Of a stretch of DNA of 64,000 nt, positions 18,491 to 25,975 are shown piece by piece. Below the pieces are notes generated by a model. The model saw nothing but the letters and a program-made list of their open reading frames with translations. It searched no databases and was not told where the DNA came from. How positions within the stretch are numbered: the first letter of the stretch is position 1; each line of letters begins with the position of its first letter. The stretch is taken from the NCBI RefSeq assembly GCF_014656295.1, contig NZ_BNCD01000016.1, forward strand, positions 124,001 through 188,000. The letters run 5' to 3'. The position numbers and the translations under genes are program-made. The DNA comes from Streptomyces sulfonofaciens. Its GTDB lineage: Bacteria > Actinomycetota > Actinomycetes > Streptomycetales > Streptomycetaceae.

Positions 18491-19333
18491 GTGAGCGGTC
18501 CTGTGCACTGGGAAGAGCTTCGCTCCGCGGATTCGGGCCACCTGGTCCTCGTGGTCGACTGGCCGGCAGGTCCGGGCGACGCGCGGGCCTCCCGGGACCT
18601 GGTGTCCCTGCTGGACACCCCGCACGCCGTCTGGCGCACATCGGGCACCGCCGAGCCGCACCACTGGGAGGCCGGCGCGCGGGAGTACGTCAGGCCCTGG
18701 GCGCGGGAGGTGCACGACAGCGGGCTGGGCGTACGGGCCGTGGTCGCCTGCGGGGTGGCCGGTGTCCTCGCGGCGGCGCTCGCCGAGCTGGTGGCGGACG
18801 GACAGGGGGGCTGCCCCGAGATCCTGCTGATCGACCCGGAGTTCGTGGACCCCGCGACCGTCTACGACGAGTTCCTCGCCCAGCTCGCCCGGCTCGGCCA
18901 GGCCCCCGCGGCCGGCGGCCGGGAGCGGCTGGAGCGGCTGCGGGACATGGGGGCGTCGGTGGTGGCGGAGTGCGGCGAGGATCTGACCATCCTCGCCGCC
19001 CGACTGCACGCCCTGCTGACCGAGGCCCGTGGCGCACCGCCTCCGTCGTCGTCCACGGGCCTCGGCGCCGGCGGCACGGGCGGGTTCGAGCCGGGCGGGG
19101 CCAGGTTGTGCGCGCTGGCCGTCGCCGACCGGGCCGATGTGAGCCGGATGTGGGCCAGGGGCACCGCGCTGTGCTCGTCGAGCTCCGGCAGCGGCCTCAA
19201 CCGCACGCGGGCGGCGCTGCTGCTGCCGGAGGCGGCCCTGGTAGGCAGGGAGATCGTCTTCGACGTCGACCACGCCGGCCTGCTCAGGGACGCCGCCGTC
19301 GCCCGTACGGTCTCCGAGTTGATAGGCGCATGA
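18491..19333 (+). CDS. Thioesterase-like protein lacking the nucleophile motif
   Basis: 280-aa protein. GTG 18491 has AAAGGAG 10 bases upstream. The order of elements resembles a type II thioesterase/surfactin-synthase-like alpha/beta-hydrolase: LVLVVDWPAG near the start, RAVVACGVAGVLAAALAELV where GHSxGG should be, PEILLIDPEF after it, and a terminal DVDHAGLLRDAAVARTVSEL resembling the His-containing end. The GxSxG serine is absent (ACGVAG), so classic catalysis looks impossible. Neighbours are a phosphopantetheinyl transferase and LuxR-type regulators, which suggests a role tied to carrier-protein metabolism. The family assignment is tentative. Confidence 0.6.
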   Translation: MSGPVHWEELRSADSGHLVLVVDWPAGPGDARASRDLVSLLDTPHAVWRTSGTAEPHHWEAGAREYVRPWAREVHDSGLGVRAVVACGVAGVLAAALAELVADGQGGCPEILLIDPEFVDPATVYDEFLAQLARLGQAPAAGGRERLERLRDMGASVVAECGEDLTILAARLHALLTEARGAPPPSSSTGLGAGGTGGFEPGGARLCALAVADRADVSRMWARGTALCSSSSGSGLNRTRAALLLPEAALVGREIVFDVDHAGLLRDAAVARTVSELIGA

Positions 19334-19440
19334 CAGGGGGATGCGCCCACGCCCGGAGGTCGGCAGCCCGGCAGGCGGACGGCGGCGCGGAACGCCGCCG
19401 GTTCGCCCCGCCGGGTGCCGGTTCGCGAGGCGCAGCCGTC

Positions 19441-22209
19441 TCACAGCGCCTCGGACGCCTCCAGCGGATGCAGGTCCAGCCGTGCGGGCAGGTCCTGTCT
19501 GCGGGTGATGTTCAGCTTCCGGTACACCCGGGTGAGGTGCTGCTCCACGGTGCTGACCGTGATGTGCAGGATCCCCGAGATCTCGCGGTTGGTGTACTTG
19601 AGCGCGGCGAGCGAGGCCACCCGGCGCTCCGAGTCGCTGAGCGCCGCGCCCGTCTCCCGCTCCCTGCGGTCCTGCGGCAACTCGGACACGGTGGCCCCGG
19701 GGTTCGCCACGGGCGGGCCGCCGTGCAGGATCCGCTCGTGCAGCACGGCTGCCTTGCACTCGGCCGCCAGGCTCAGCGCCTCCTGCCGGATGGTGCGGGC
19801 CAGCGGATCGCCCAGCGCGGTCAGCGCGTCGCCCAGGTCGGCCAGGGCACGCGCCAGCGCGACCCGGTCCCCGGACCTCCTGAGCTCGGAGATGGCCTCG
19901 TCCAGCAGGTGCGGGCGCCGCTTGGGGTCGGAGGTCGCGGCCCGCAGCCGCAGTGACGTGCCGCGCACCCAGGGGTGGCGGGAGTCCACCATCGAGAGCT
20001 GACGGTGCACCAACTGCTCCGCCCTCGCCACCTGCCCCAGTTGCAACAGCACCTCGGCGACGTCCGTGCGCCAGGGCAGGACCAGCGGGCGGTCGATGCC
20101 CCACTTCTTCATCAGCCGCCCGACCTGGAAGAGGTCGATCAGCGCAGCCTGGAACTGCCGTGTCGCCATGTAGTACTGGGCACGGGCGCGGAAGTACGCC
20201 AGGCCGTGCACGGTCAGGTGCAGGGTGTCGGGGACCGGCTGCTCCACGATGGCCGCCGCCTCCGCGTACTTGCCCATCTCGGTACGGGCGCGCAGCAGCG
20301 TGGAGAGCGCCGAGTAGGAGAAGTCGCTGGTCCGCTGGTCGGCGACGCACTCCAGGGACTCCAGCGCATGCTCCTCCGCGCCCGCCAGGTCGCCGAGCCG
20401 CAGCAGGCCCTGGGCGCGCAGCGCCGAGAACAGCGCCTGCCAGCCGGGGGCGTCGAAGCGCAGCGACTCGTTCCGGAACACCCGGCACCAGTGCACGCCG
20501 CGCTCCAGGTCCTCCGAGGTGGTCAGCGCCATGATGGCCTGCACGATGGGCGGGACGGTGGCGCCGGTCAGCTTGGTGGCCCGCAGGAAGCGGGTGATGT
20601 CGGTGGAGTTCGCACCGACCGCCGAGAAGGGGCTGTCCTTGCCGGGCCGGCGGCCCGGGAAGGCGCCGCTCGGCTGGGGCGACAGCGGGGACGGGACCAG
20701 GAAGTCGGGGTCGCCGTTCGTCGGGGCGCCGTCCGGGTCCATCGCCGCCAGGTACACCCGTTCCGAGGTGTCGGCCTCGCCGTCCTCGGGGCGCGAGGAG
20801 ATCAGGCCCCGCACCTCCGCGGCCTCGGCCATCCGGCCCTGTGCCACCAGCAGGTGCAGCAGCGGCAGCAGCCCGGACACGGAGACCTGGGCGGTGCGCG
20901 CGCCTCGCACCGCCTCGGTGAGGTGCTGCTCGGACGTGCCCGGGTCAAGCCGCCAGACAATCGCGGCGAGCCGGGTCTTGATGGCGACCCGCTTCTGCGT
21001 GTCGGCACACGAGCGGTGGGCGAGCCCCAGCAGCGCGACGGCCCGGCTGATCTCGTCGTGCTCGACGCACTCCTCGGCGGCGCCGCGCAGCACGTCCGCG
21101 GCCCACTCCGGGAACCGGGGCGTGGTGCCCTCCGGGACGGCCGAGACGAGGTGCTGCGCGACCAGCGCGGCCTCGGCGCCCTGTGCGTGCAGGATGTCCG
21201 CGGCCCGGCGGTGCAACTGCGCCAGCGTGCCCGGCGGCAGGTGGTCCAGGACGGTGGTCCTGACGACGGAGTGCCGCAGGCCCTCGCCGCTCAGCAGTCC
21301 TGACGACTCCAGCGCCGACATGCCCTGGGCCACCGCCGTCCTGGTGGTGCCGATCAGACGGGCCAGCAACTGGGTGGTGGCCAGGTCCTCCAGCACGATG
21401 ATCGCCGCGGCCAGGGTGAGCACGTTCTGCCCGCAGCTTTGCAGGCAGCTCACCACGGCCCGGGCGAAGGCGCCGCCGGGCTGCGGCCGGACGTCACCGG
21501 AGCCGGTCGAGGCGGCGGTGCGGACGCCCGTGTGCTCCGAGATCAGCGCACGCAGCAGCAGGGGATTTCCACCGCTGATCCGGTGCAGATCGGCGGCCAT
21601 CCCGTCCCGTCCGGTCAGACCCGGAAAACGGGAAAGGGCATTCACGACCTCCGTCGCCGTCAATGGCTGGGGCTGTAGCCTGCTCATGCTCGGACGACGT
21701 AGCAGCTCCGTGCTGAATCCCGCGTCGAACGGGCTGTAATGCAGAGTTTGCGTGACAACCAGAAGGATCCTGGTCGAACGGTTATGGTGACGCGCCACAT
21801 ATTGCAGAAACTGCTGTGACGCGGCATCGACATGGTGCAGATCATCGATGCAGCAGACGACGGGCGCACACTCCGAGATCCTGCACAGACGCACATGCAG
21901 CTCACGCATTTCCTCGCCCTTGAGGCCGTCGGACCCGCACTCCTGGAGCTGCCCCAGGTCCAGCGCCGGCACTCCGTCGAAGAGCTGCCGCAGTGTGCCC
22001 AAAGGGGCGTCGCGGTCAGCGGCGGAACCCGCTGCGAACAGCACGTTCGCGCCGGTGGACGCGGCCTGTTCGGCGAAGGTGGCAAGGAGTTCGCTCTTGC
22101 CGCAACCGGCCGCCCCCTCGATCAGGACGATACGGTTGCGGCCCGCCCGGCAGTCCTCCAGAGCAGACTCCAGGGCTGTGATCTCGGCCTTCTGGTCGAT
22201 GAGTTGCAT
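19441..22209 (-). CDS. LuxR-family LAL regulator (large ATP-binding)
   Basis: 922-aa transcriptional activator. ATG 22209 is chosen because GGGGGA precedes it and the AAA/STAND ATPase begins at once (LIDQKAEITALESALED). Walker A is GAAGCGKS and Walker B is VVCCIDDLHHVD. A long helical-repeat middle follows, and the C-terminus is a LuxR helix-turn-helix (LSDSERRVASLAALKYTNRE, then STVEQHLTRVYRKLNI). LAL regulators usually activate secondary-metabolite or sugar-use genes. It lies in a transferase/thioesterase-like/regulator group without any synthase in view. No TTA (bldA-dependent) codon was found in frame. Confidence 0.93.
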   Translation of the reverse strand: MQLIDQKAEITALESALEDCRAGRNRIVLIEGAAGCGKSELLATFAEQAASTGANVLFAAGSAADRDAPLGTLRQLFDGVPALDLGQLQECGSDGLKGEEMRELHVRLCRISECAPVVCCIDDLHHVDAASQQFLQYVARHHNRSTRILLVVTQTLHYSPFDAGFSTELLRRPSMSRLQPQPLTATEVVNALSRFPGLTGRDGMAADLHRISGGNPLLLRALISEHTGVRTAASTGSGDVRPQPGGAFARAVVSCLQSCGQNVLTLAAAIIVLEDLATTQLLARLIGTTRTAVAQGMSALESSGLLSGEGLRHSVVRTTVLDHLPPGTLAQLHRRAADILHAQGAEAALVAQHLVSAVPEGTTPRFPEWAADVLRGAAEECVEHDEISRAVALLGLAHRSCADTQKRVAIKTRLAAIVWRLDPGTSEQHLTEAVRGARTAQVSVSGLLPLLHLLVAQGRMAEAAEVRGLISSRPEDGEADTSERVYLAAMDPDGAPTNGDPDFLVPSPLSPQPSGAFPGRRPGKDSPFSAVGANSTDITRFLRATKLTGATVPPIVQAIMALTTSEDLERGVHWCRVFRNESLRFDAPGWQALFSALRAQGLLRLGDLAGAEEHALESLECVADQRTSDFSYSALSTLLRARTEMGKYAEAAAIVEQPVPDTLHLTVHGLAYFRARAQYYMATRQFQAALIDLFQVGRLMKKWGIDRPLVLPWRTDVAEVLLQLGQVARAEQLVHRQLSMVDSRHPWVRGTSLRLRAATSDPKRRPHLLDEAISELRRSGDRVALARALADLGDALTALGDPLARTIRQEALSLAAECKAAVLHERILHGGPPVANPGATVSELPQDRRERETGAALSDSERRVASLAALKYTNREISGILHITVSTVEQHLTRVYRKLNITRRQDLPARLDLHPLEASEAL

Positions 22210-22562
22210 GCATCCCCCGATGTACCCATATGCATCTATATGCAGTACGCACCTAAGTGCAATGTCGCCGCGGCGCCGCCGGCGTATCCGTCGAGCCCCC
22301 TCTGCTTCCCCCGGACGCCCGTGGCTGGGACCTGGGCGCCGTGGCCCCATCCACATGAGCGCAATCCAGCCAGCATTCAACTCGCAGGCGCTGGCGAGTC
22401 TAGATCGGCCTCAGATTGATTCGCGCGGCAACAACCTGCATGGCAGGAAGTTCCCACCTGCTTGTTGCGAGGCCATCGAATGGTCAAGACATCATCAATT
22501 GGCCCTGAAGTAACTCGGCGCATGATAGGTCAACCTGCGCCTCTGACCGGTGGGTCAGGTCC
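22210..22562 (-). promoter_or_regulatory. Upstream region of LAL regulator with direct and inverted repeats
   Basis: Just before the LAL start is an A+T-rich patch with a direct repeat ATATGCA-TCT-ATATGCA (22228-22244), copies 10 bp apart and so on one face of the helix, and the near-palindrome GCACCTAAGTGC (22249-22260). On the minus strand the patch reads CATATAGAT, a plausible -10. The rest of the 350-base region shows no gene. Confidence 0.4.
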
Positions 22563-23618
22563 TCATGCCACATCCGAACGGGTCTGATCGAGCGTCAATG
22601 CGCCCCCCAGTGCCACCTTCGCGCCCGCCTGGAAGCGGCTGTCCGCCTCCAGCTCGTCCATGATCTCCTTGACATAGCGTCGGCACTGCCGTACTGACAG
22701 CCCCAGCCGCCGGGCCACCACCTCGTCCTTGTGACCCTGGGCCAGCAGCCGGACGATGGCCACCTTCAGATCGCCGCTGATCGTCGTGCAGCCGGAGTGG
22801 TTCGCGCCGAACGGAGTGGCATCCTGCCAGAGCTGGTCGAAGGTGGCGCACAGCACCCCGACCGTGGTGGGCTCGCTCACCGTGACCGCGGGCGGCCCGG
22901 CCTCCTGGCCCGGCGCCTCGCCACCGCCGGCGGCCCTGGCGCACCCGGGGTCGAGCAGGACAGCGTGCTCCCGGTCGAAGATGACGAGCTGGCCGACCAG
23001 CTCGGGACGGGACCGCACGGTGACGCCGAGCGCGGCGAGCTCGGCCGTGCCGGAATGCGAGGCGGGGTCCACCAGGGCGGAGTGGCGGCACAGCGCCCGA
23101 ATGCGTATTCCGTGCCTCGCGGCATCGCGGATCTTTTCCCGGACGGTGTCCAGGATGTCCTCCGGAACGGGCTCGCTCTGTCCGCTGATGAGTATTTCAC
23201 TGCGGCACTGGGTGATCTGCTCCTTGAGAATCCATTTGATCTGCCCGTTGGTCTCGATCGGATGGAATCCCTGATGCGCGCGGTGCAGCAGCCTGCGCCC
23301 CTCGGAATAGGCGGGTGTCAGCCTGCCCAGCCGCAGCCGTATATCGCTGATGCGCTGCTGGAGGCGGCTGATGTCCCGCTCGGCCGGGCTCGTCAGCTCG
23401 GTGACCGCGACCTCGGGATGTACCGGAATCAACAATTCCGGATTATGGGCGGGTGATTGCAGAAGGTTGAGGTCGACGAGTTCCCTGCGGACCTTCCTGA
23501 CCGTTTCGACGGGCAGCTCCAGCGTTCTGGCGATCTCGTCGACGCTGAAGTGCCCGAGACGAGTGGCTTGCCCGAACACCAGGGCAGTGGTGTGATCGGG
23601 ATCGGTACGTTCGGACAT
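22563..23618 (-). CDS. TrmB-like / LuxR-type regulator
   Basis: 351-aa predicted transcription factor. The N-terminal winged helix of TrmB type (residues 10-55: ALVFGQATRLGHFSVDEIAR, then VETVRKVRRELVDLNLL) is followed by a middle PLD-like/TrmB sensor region (HRAHQGFHPIET, then RSEILISGQSEPVPEDILD) and a C-terminal LuxR helix-turn-helix (LLAQGHKDEVVARRLGLSVR, then RRYVKEIMDEL). ATG 23618 has GGGGGAA 6-7 bases upstream. It is in line with, and upstream of, the LAL gene. This TrmB-LuxR architecture is common in streptomycetes, often beside secondary-metabolite genes. The ligand is unknown. Confidence 0.85.
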   Translation of the reverse strand: MSERTDPDHTTALVFGQATRLGHFSVDEIARTLELPVETVRKVRRELVDLNLLQSPAHNPELLIPVHPEVAVTELTSPAERDISRLQQRISDIRLRLGRLTPAYSEGRRLLHRAHQGFHPIETNGQIKWILKEQITQCRSEILISGQSEPVPEDILDTVREKIRDAARHGIRIRALCRHSALVDPASHSGTAELAALGVTVRSRPELVGQLVIFDREHAVLLDPGCARAAGGGEAPGQEAGPPAVTVSEPTTVGVLCATFDQLWQDATPFGANHSGCTTISGDLKVAIVRLLAQGHKDEVVARRLGLSVRQCRRYVKEIMDELEADSRFQAGAKVALGGALTLDQTRSDVA

Positions 23619-24251
23619 GGTGCATTCCCCCGTTCTGCGCACGCCTTCATAAAGACCGGCAGCCCTCGCCGAGGCGAAGGGTCTTCCCGGCTCACATTAG
23701 GCCGTCCGCTCTTCCCGTGACGAAGGGGAGTCGGTCACCCCCAGGGGTGGGCCGGGGGCACGGCGGCGGCGCACGGCGGCGCATCAGGACACCGGGCGAC
23801 CCCGCCCGTACGGCTCCCGCGGGCTGCCGCCGCCGCGGTGTCCCGGGCAGCGGCGGCCACAGCCCCAGGGGGCACCCGGTCCGCAGGGCGCCCCGCAGAC
23901 CCGCCGACACCACCTGACGCACCGTACGACAGGCCCCATGCCGCGCTGTAGGCTCGGTTTCAACGGGTGTCCGCCCGAGTGGCGGGCACCGTTCTCGTAC
24001 GGGCCCTCCGGCGGCACGGACGGTGGGCGGGCTCATGGGCCGCCGGCGGGCACGGGCGGTGCGCAGTTAGGGGGCGCTAGGGGTTCTGCGGGAGGGTCAG
24101 GTCTGCCAGCCTGTGACCGTCCGCCACGGACCCCGCCCCAAGAGCGCACCGCGCATCCCAGGGGATCCCCCGCCCCGGATGGCCGGTGTCCCGGAGCCTC
24201 CGCCGTCCACTTCGGCGGAGGCTCCTTCACCTTCCTACGGACGGGCGGCAA
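23619..24251. promoter_or_regulatory. Divergent regulatory region before regulator and phosphoesterase
   Basis: No gene is supported over 630 bases. The palindrome CACCCC-CA-GGGGTG (23736-23749) lies 118 bases upstream of the TrmB-LuxR start. GTTAGGGGG (24066) and GCTAGGGGTTCTG (24076-24088) lie on the phosphoesterase side. They resemble the elements at 18189-18405. A strong hairpin (24193-24225) is listed separately. The structured stretch at 23940-24170 did not match a riboswitch class I could recognise. Confidence 0.4.
24193..24225 (+). terminator. 13-bp perfect stem-loop just before metallophosphoesterase start
   Basis: GGAGCCTCCGCCG (24193-24205), loop TCCACTT, then the exact complement CGGCGGAGGCTCC (24213-24225), followed by TTCACCTTCC. 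It ends 26 bases before the ATG at 24252. It looks like an intrinsic terminator lying in the leader of the gene, so either transcription starts downstream of it or it attenuates expression. It also hides the only GGAGG-like sequence (GCGGAGG) in its right arm. Confidence 0.6.
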
Positions 24252-25094
24252 ATGGACCGGGCACATCTCTTGGCCATCAGCGATCTTCATGTCGTGCATC
24301 CCGAGAATCGCAGGATCGTCGAGGAACTGCGTCCCGTCTCCGACCGCGACTGGCTGATCGTCGCGGGGGACGTCGGGGAGATGTCGCAGGACATCGCCTG
24401 GGCCCTCGAGACCCTCAGCCGGAACTTCGCCCGAGTCATCTGGGCGCCCGGCAACCACGAGCTGTGGACCCCCCGCGACGACCCGCTGGAGCTGCGCGGT
24501 CTCGCGCGCTACGAACACCTGGTGGCGCTCTGCCGAAGCCTCGGCGTCGTCACCCCCGAGGACCCGTACCCCGTCTGGGAGGGGCCGGGCGGCCCGGTGG
24601 TCGTCGCGCCGCTGTTCGTCCTCTATGACTACACCTTCAGGACCGACCCCTCGCACACCCGCCGGCAGGCGCTGGAGCAGGCCTACGAGAACGGTGTGGT
24701 GTGCACGGACGAGTTCCTGCTGCACCCCGATCCGTATCCGAGCCGTCAGGCCTGGTGCGCGGCGCGGCTGGAGCAGACCGAGGCACGGCTCGCGGCGCAG
24801 GGCTCCGACCTGCCCCTGGTCCTCGTCAACCACTTCCCGCTCACCCGCGAGCCCACCGACATCCTGCACTACCCGGACTTCGCCCTCTGGTGCGGCAGCG
24901 AACGCACCGCCGACTGGCTGACCCGATTCCCCGTCGAAGCGGTGGTGTACGGCCATCTGCACATCCCGCGTACCACCTGGTACCGGGGCATACGCTGCGA
25001 AGAGGTCTCCGTCGGCTACCCGCGCGAATGGCGCCGCCCGGGCCACCCGCGCACCGTACCGCCGCGCCGCATCCTCCCGTACGAGCGGTCGTGA
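24252..25094 (+). CDS. Calcineurin-like metallophosphoesterase
   Basis: 280-aa cytoplasmic phosphoesterase. All five metal-site motifs are visible: ISDLHV, AGDVGE, GNHELW, NHFPL and YGHLH. ATG 24252 starts MDRAHLLAISDLH, the natural beginning of the domain; no strong ribosome binding site precedes it except inside the adjacent hairpin. From memory a similar phosphoesterase lies next to the phosphopantetheinyl transferase gene in S. coelicolor, so the pair may be functionally linked, perhaps through CoA or phosphopantetheine turnover (inference). The substrate is unknown. Confidence 0.88.
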   Translation: MDRAHLLAISDLHVVHPENRRIVEELRPVSDRDWLIVAGDVGEMSQDIAWALETLSRNFARVIWAPGNHELWTPRDDPLELRGLARYEHLVALCRSLGVVTPEDPYPVWEGPGGPVVVAPLFVLYDYTFRTDPSHTRRQALEQAYENGVVCTDEFLLHPDPYPSRQAWCAARLEQTEARLAAQGSDLPLVLVNHFPLTREPTDILHYPDFALWCGSERTADWLTRFPVEAVVYGHLHIPRTTWYRGIRCEEVSVGYPREWRRPGHPRTVPPRRILPYERS

Positions 25095-25199
25095 CGCGCA
25101 CCCGTGGTCCTGACACGTACCGGGCGGCGGCGGTGCGCACCGGGCGGACGTGAGGCACCGCGCAAGGCCGTGCGGCGCCATGGGGCAGGGCCGTGCGGC

Positions 25200-25233
25200 G
25201 CCGTGCAGCCGTGGCGCACCACGGCTGCACGGC
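25200..25233. terminator. 15-bp perfect stem, 4-base loop
   Basis: GCCGTGCAGCCGTGG (25200-25214), loop CGCA, then the exact complement (25219-25233). It lies 105 bases after the metallophosphoesterase stop. A typical G+C-rich hairpin terminator without a U tract. Confidence 0.65.
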
Positions 25234-25745
25234 ACCGTGACGCGCCGCGGGGCCGTGGCGTGCGCCGGAAGGACGACGTGAGCCTCCCGAGCGGTGCCTG
25301 CGCCGCCGTTGTGCGCCCAGGCCGCCGTTGTGCGCCCGGCCCGGGGCCGGGTGCCGGCCCCGCTGCACGCCCTCCACGGCCCCCCACAGCCCCCTGACGG
25401 TCCCCGCCCCTCCACGGCCCGGACCCGCCCGCGCCCCCGACGGGCCGTCAGGACAGGCGCGGCAACGAGCCGTCGGGCAAGCGGACGTGCCTCGTGCGGG
25501 GAGCACGCCGCGGACTTACGCGCCGGCGAACAGCCGGGCGCCTGGACAACGTTGTCGGCTCCCTTCCCCGTCCCGCCGGCCCCCGCCGGCCCCCGCCGGC
25601 CGGGTGGGGCGAAGGCGCTGGCCGACGGGGGCCGAGGGTGCCGGGCGCACGCCGGGAGAACCCGGGCGGGCCATGTGTCCGCGAGGTCTCAACTAGGGAA
25701 AGACTGCCGACCAAACCTGCATTCGATCTTGCCCATATCTCGGGA
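25234..25745. repeat. Intergenic stretch of short tandem duplications
   Basis: No gene is supported. The region is built from small duplications: GCCGCCGTTGTGCGCCC occurs at 25302-25318 and 25321-25337 (19-base period), and a 10-base GCCGGCCCCC unit repeats nearly three times at about 25572-25601. Such slippage products are common in streptomycete spacers. An A+T-richer promoter-like stretch begins near 25690. Confidence 0.5.
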
Positions 25746-25761
25746 AGTGGACTATACCTGT
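25746..25761. promoter_or_regulatory. Candidate DasR-responsive element upstream of ngcE
   Basis: AGTGGACTATACCTGT matches 13 of 16 positions of the DasR consensus A(C/G)TGGTCTAGACCA(C/G)T as I remember it. It lies about 215 bases upstream of the ngcE ATG, in the A+T-richer part of the spacer. DasR is the GntR-family repressor of amino-sugar uptake and use in streptomycetes, and ngcEFG imports N-acetylglucosamine and chitobiose, so the location makes biological sense. No search was run. Confidence 0.6.
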
Positions 25762-25975
25762 CGGCGTCCGCAGGGTGGCCGTGCCAACCGCTCTGCCCGG
25801 GGGAGTGGGGAGGCGGCACGCGGTGTTCAGAGCGCCAACTGCCGGAAATTCCGTGCAATCCCGGTATTTTCGAGCATGAAATCTGTTTTCGAGCACGACC
25901 CCAGCTTCACATCACCGCGGTGCCGGGGAGGATCCGGTTCACCGCCTGAGTCCTGGAGAAAGCGAGGACTTGAGC

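Noticed and set aside
23940..24170. Possible riboswitch or tRNA-like fold before the metallophosphoesterase
   Set aside because: Pieces such as CCCGAGTGGCGGGC look tRNA-like, but no complete cloverleaf and no cobalamin, TPP or c-di-AMP core could be assembled.
25095..25975. Arg/Ala/Pro-rich open frames before ngcE
   Set aside because: They arise from short G+C-rich tandem duplications; no ribosome binding site or family match.
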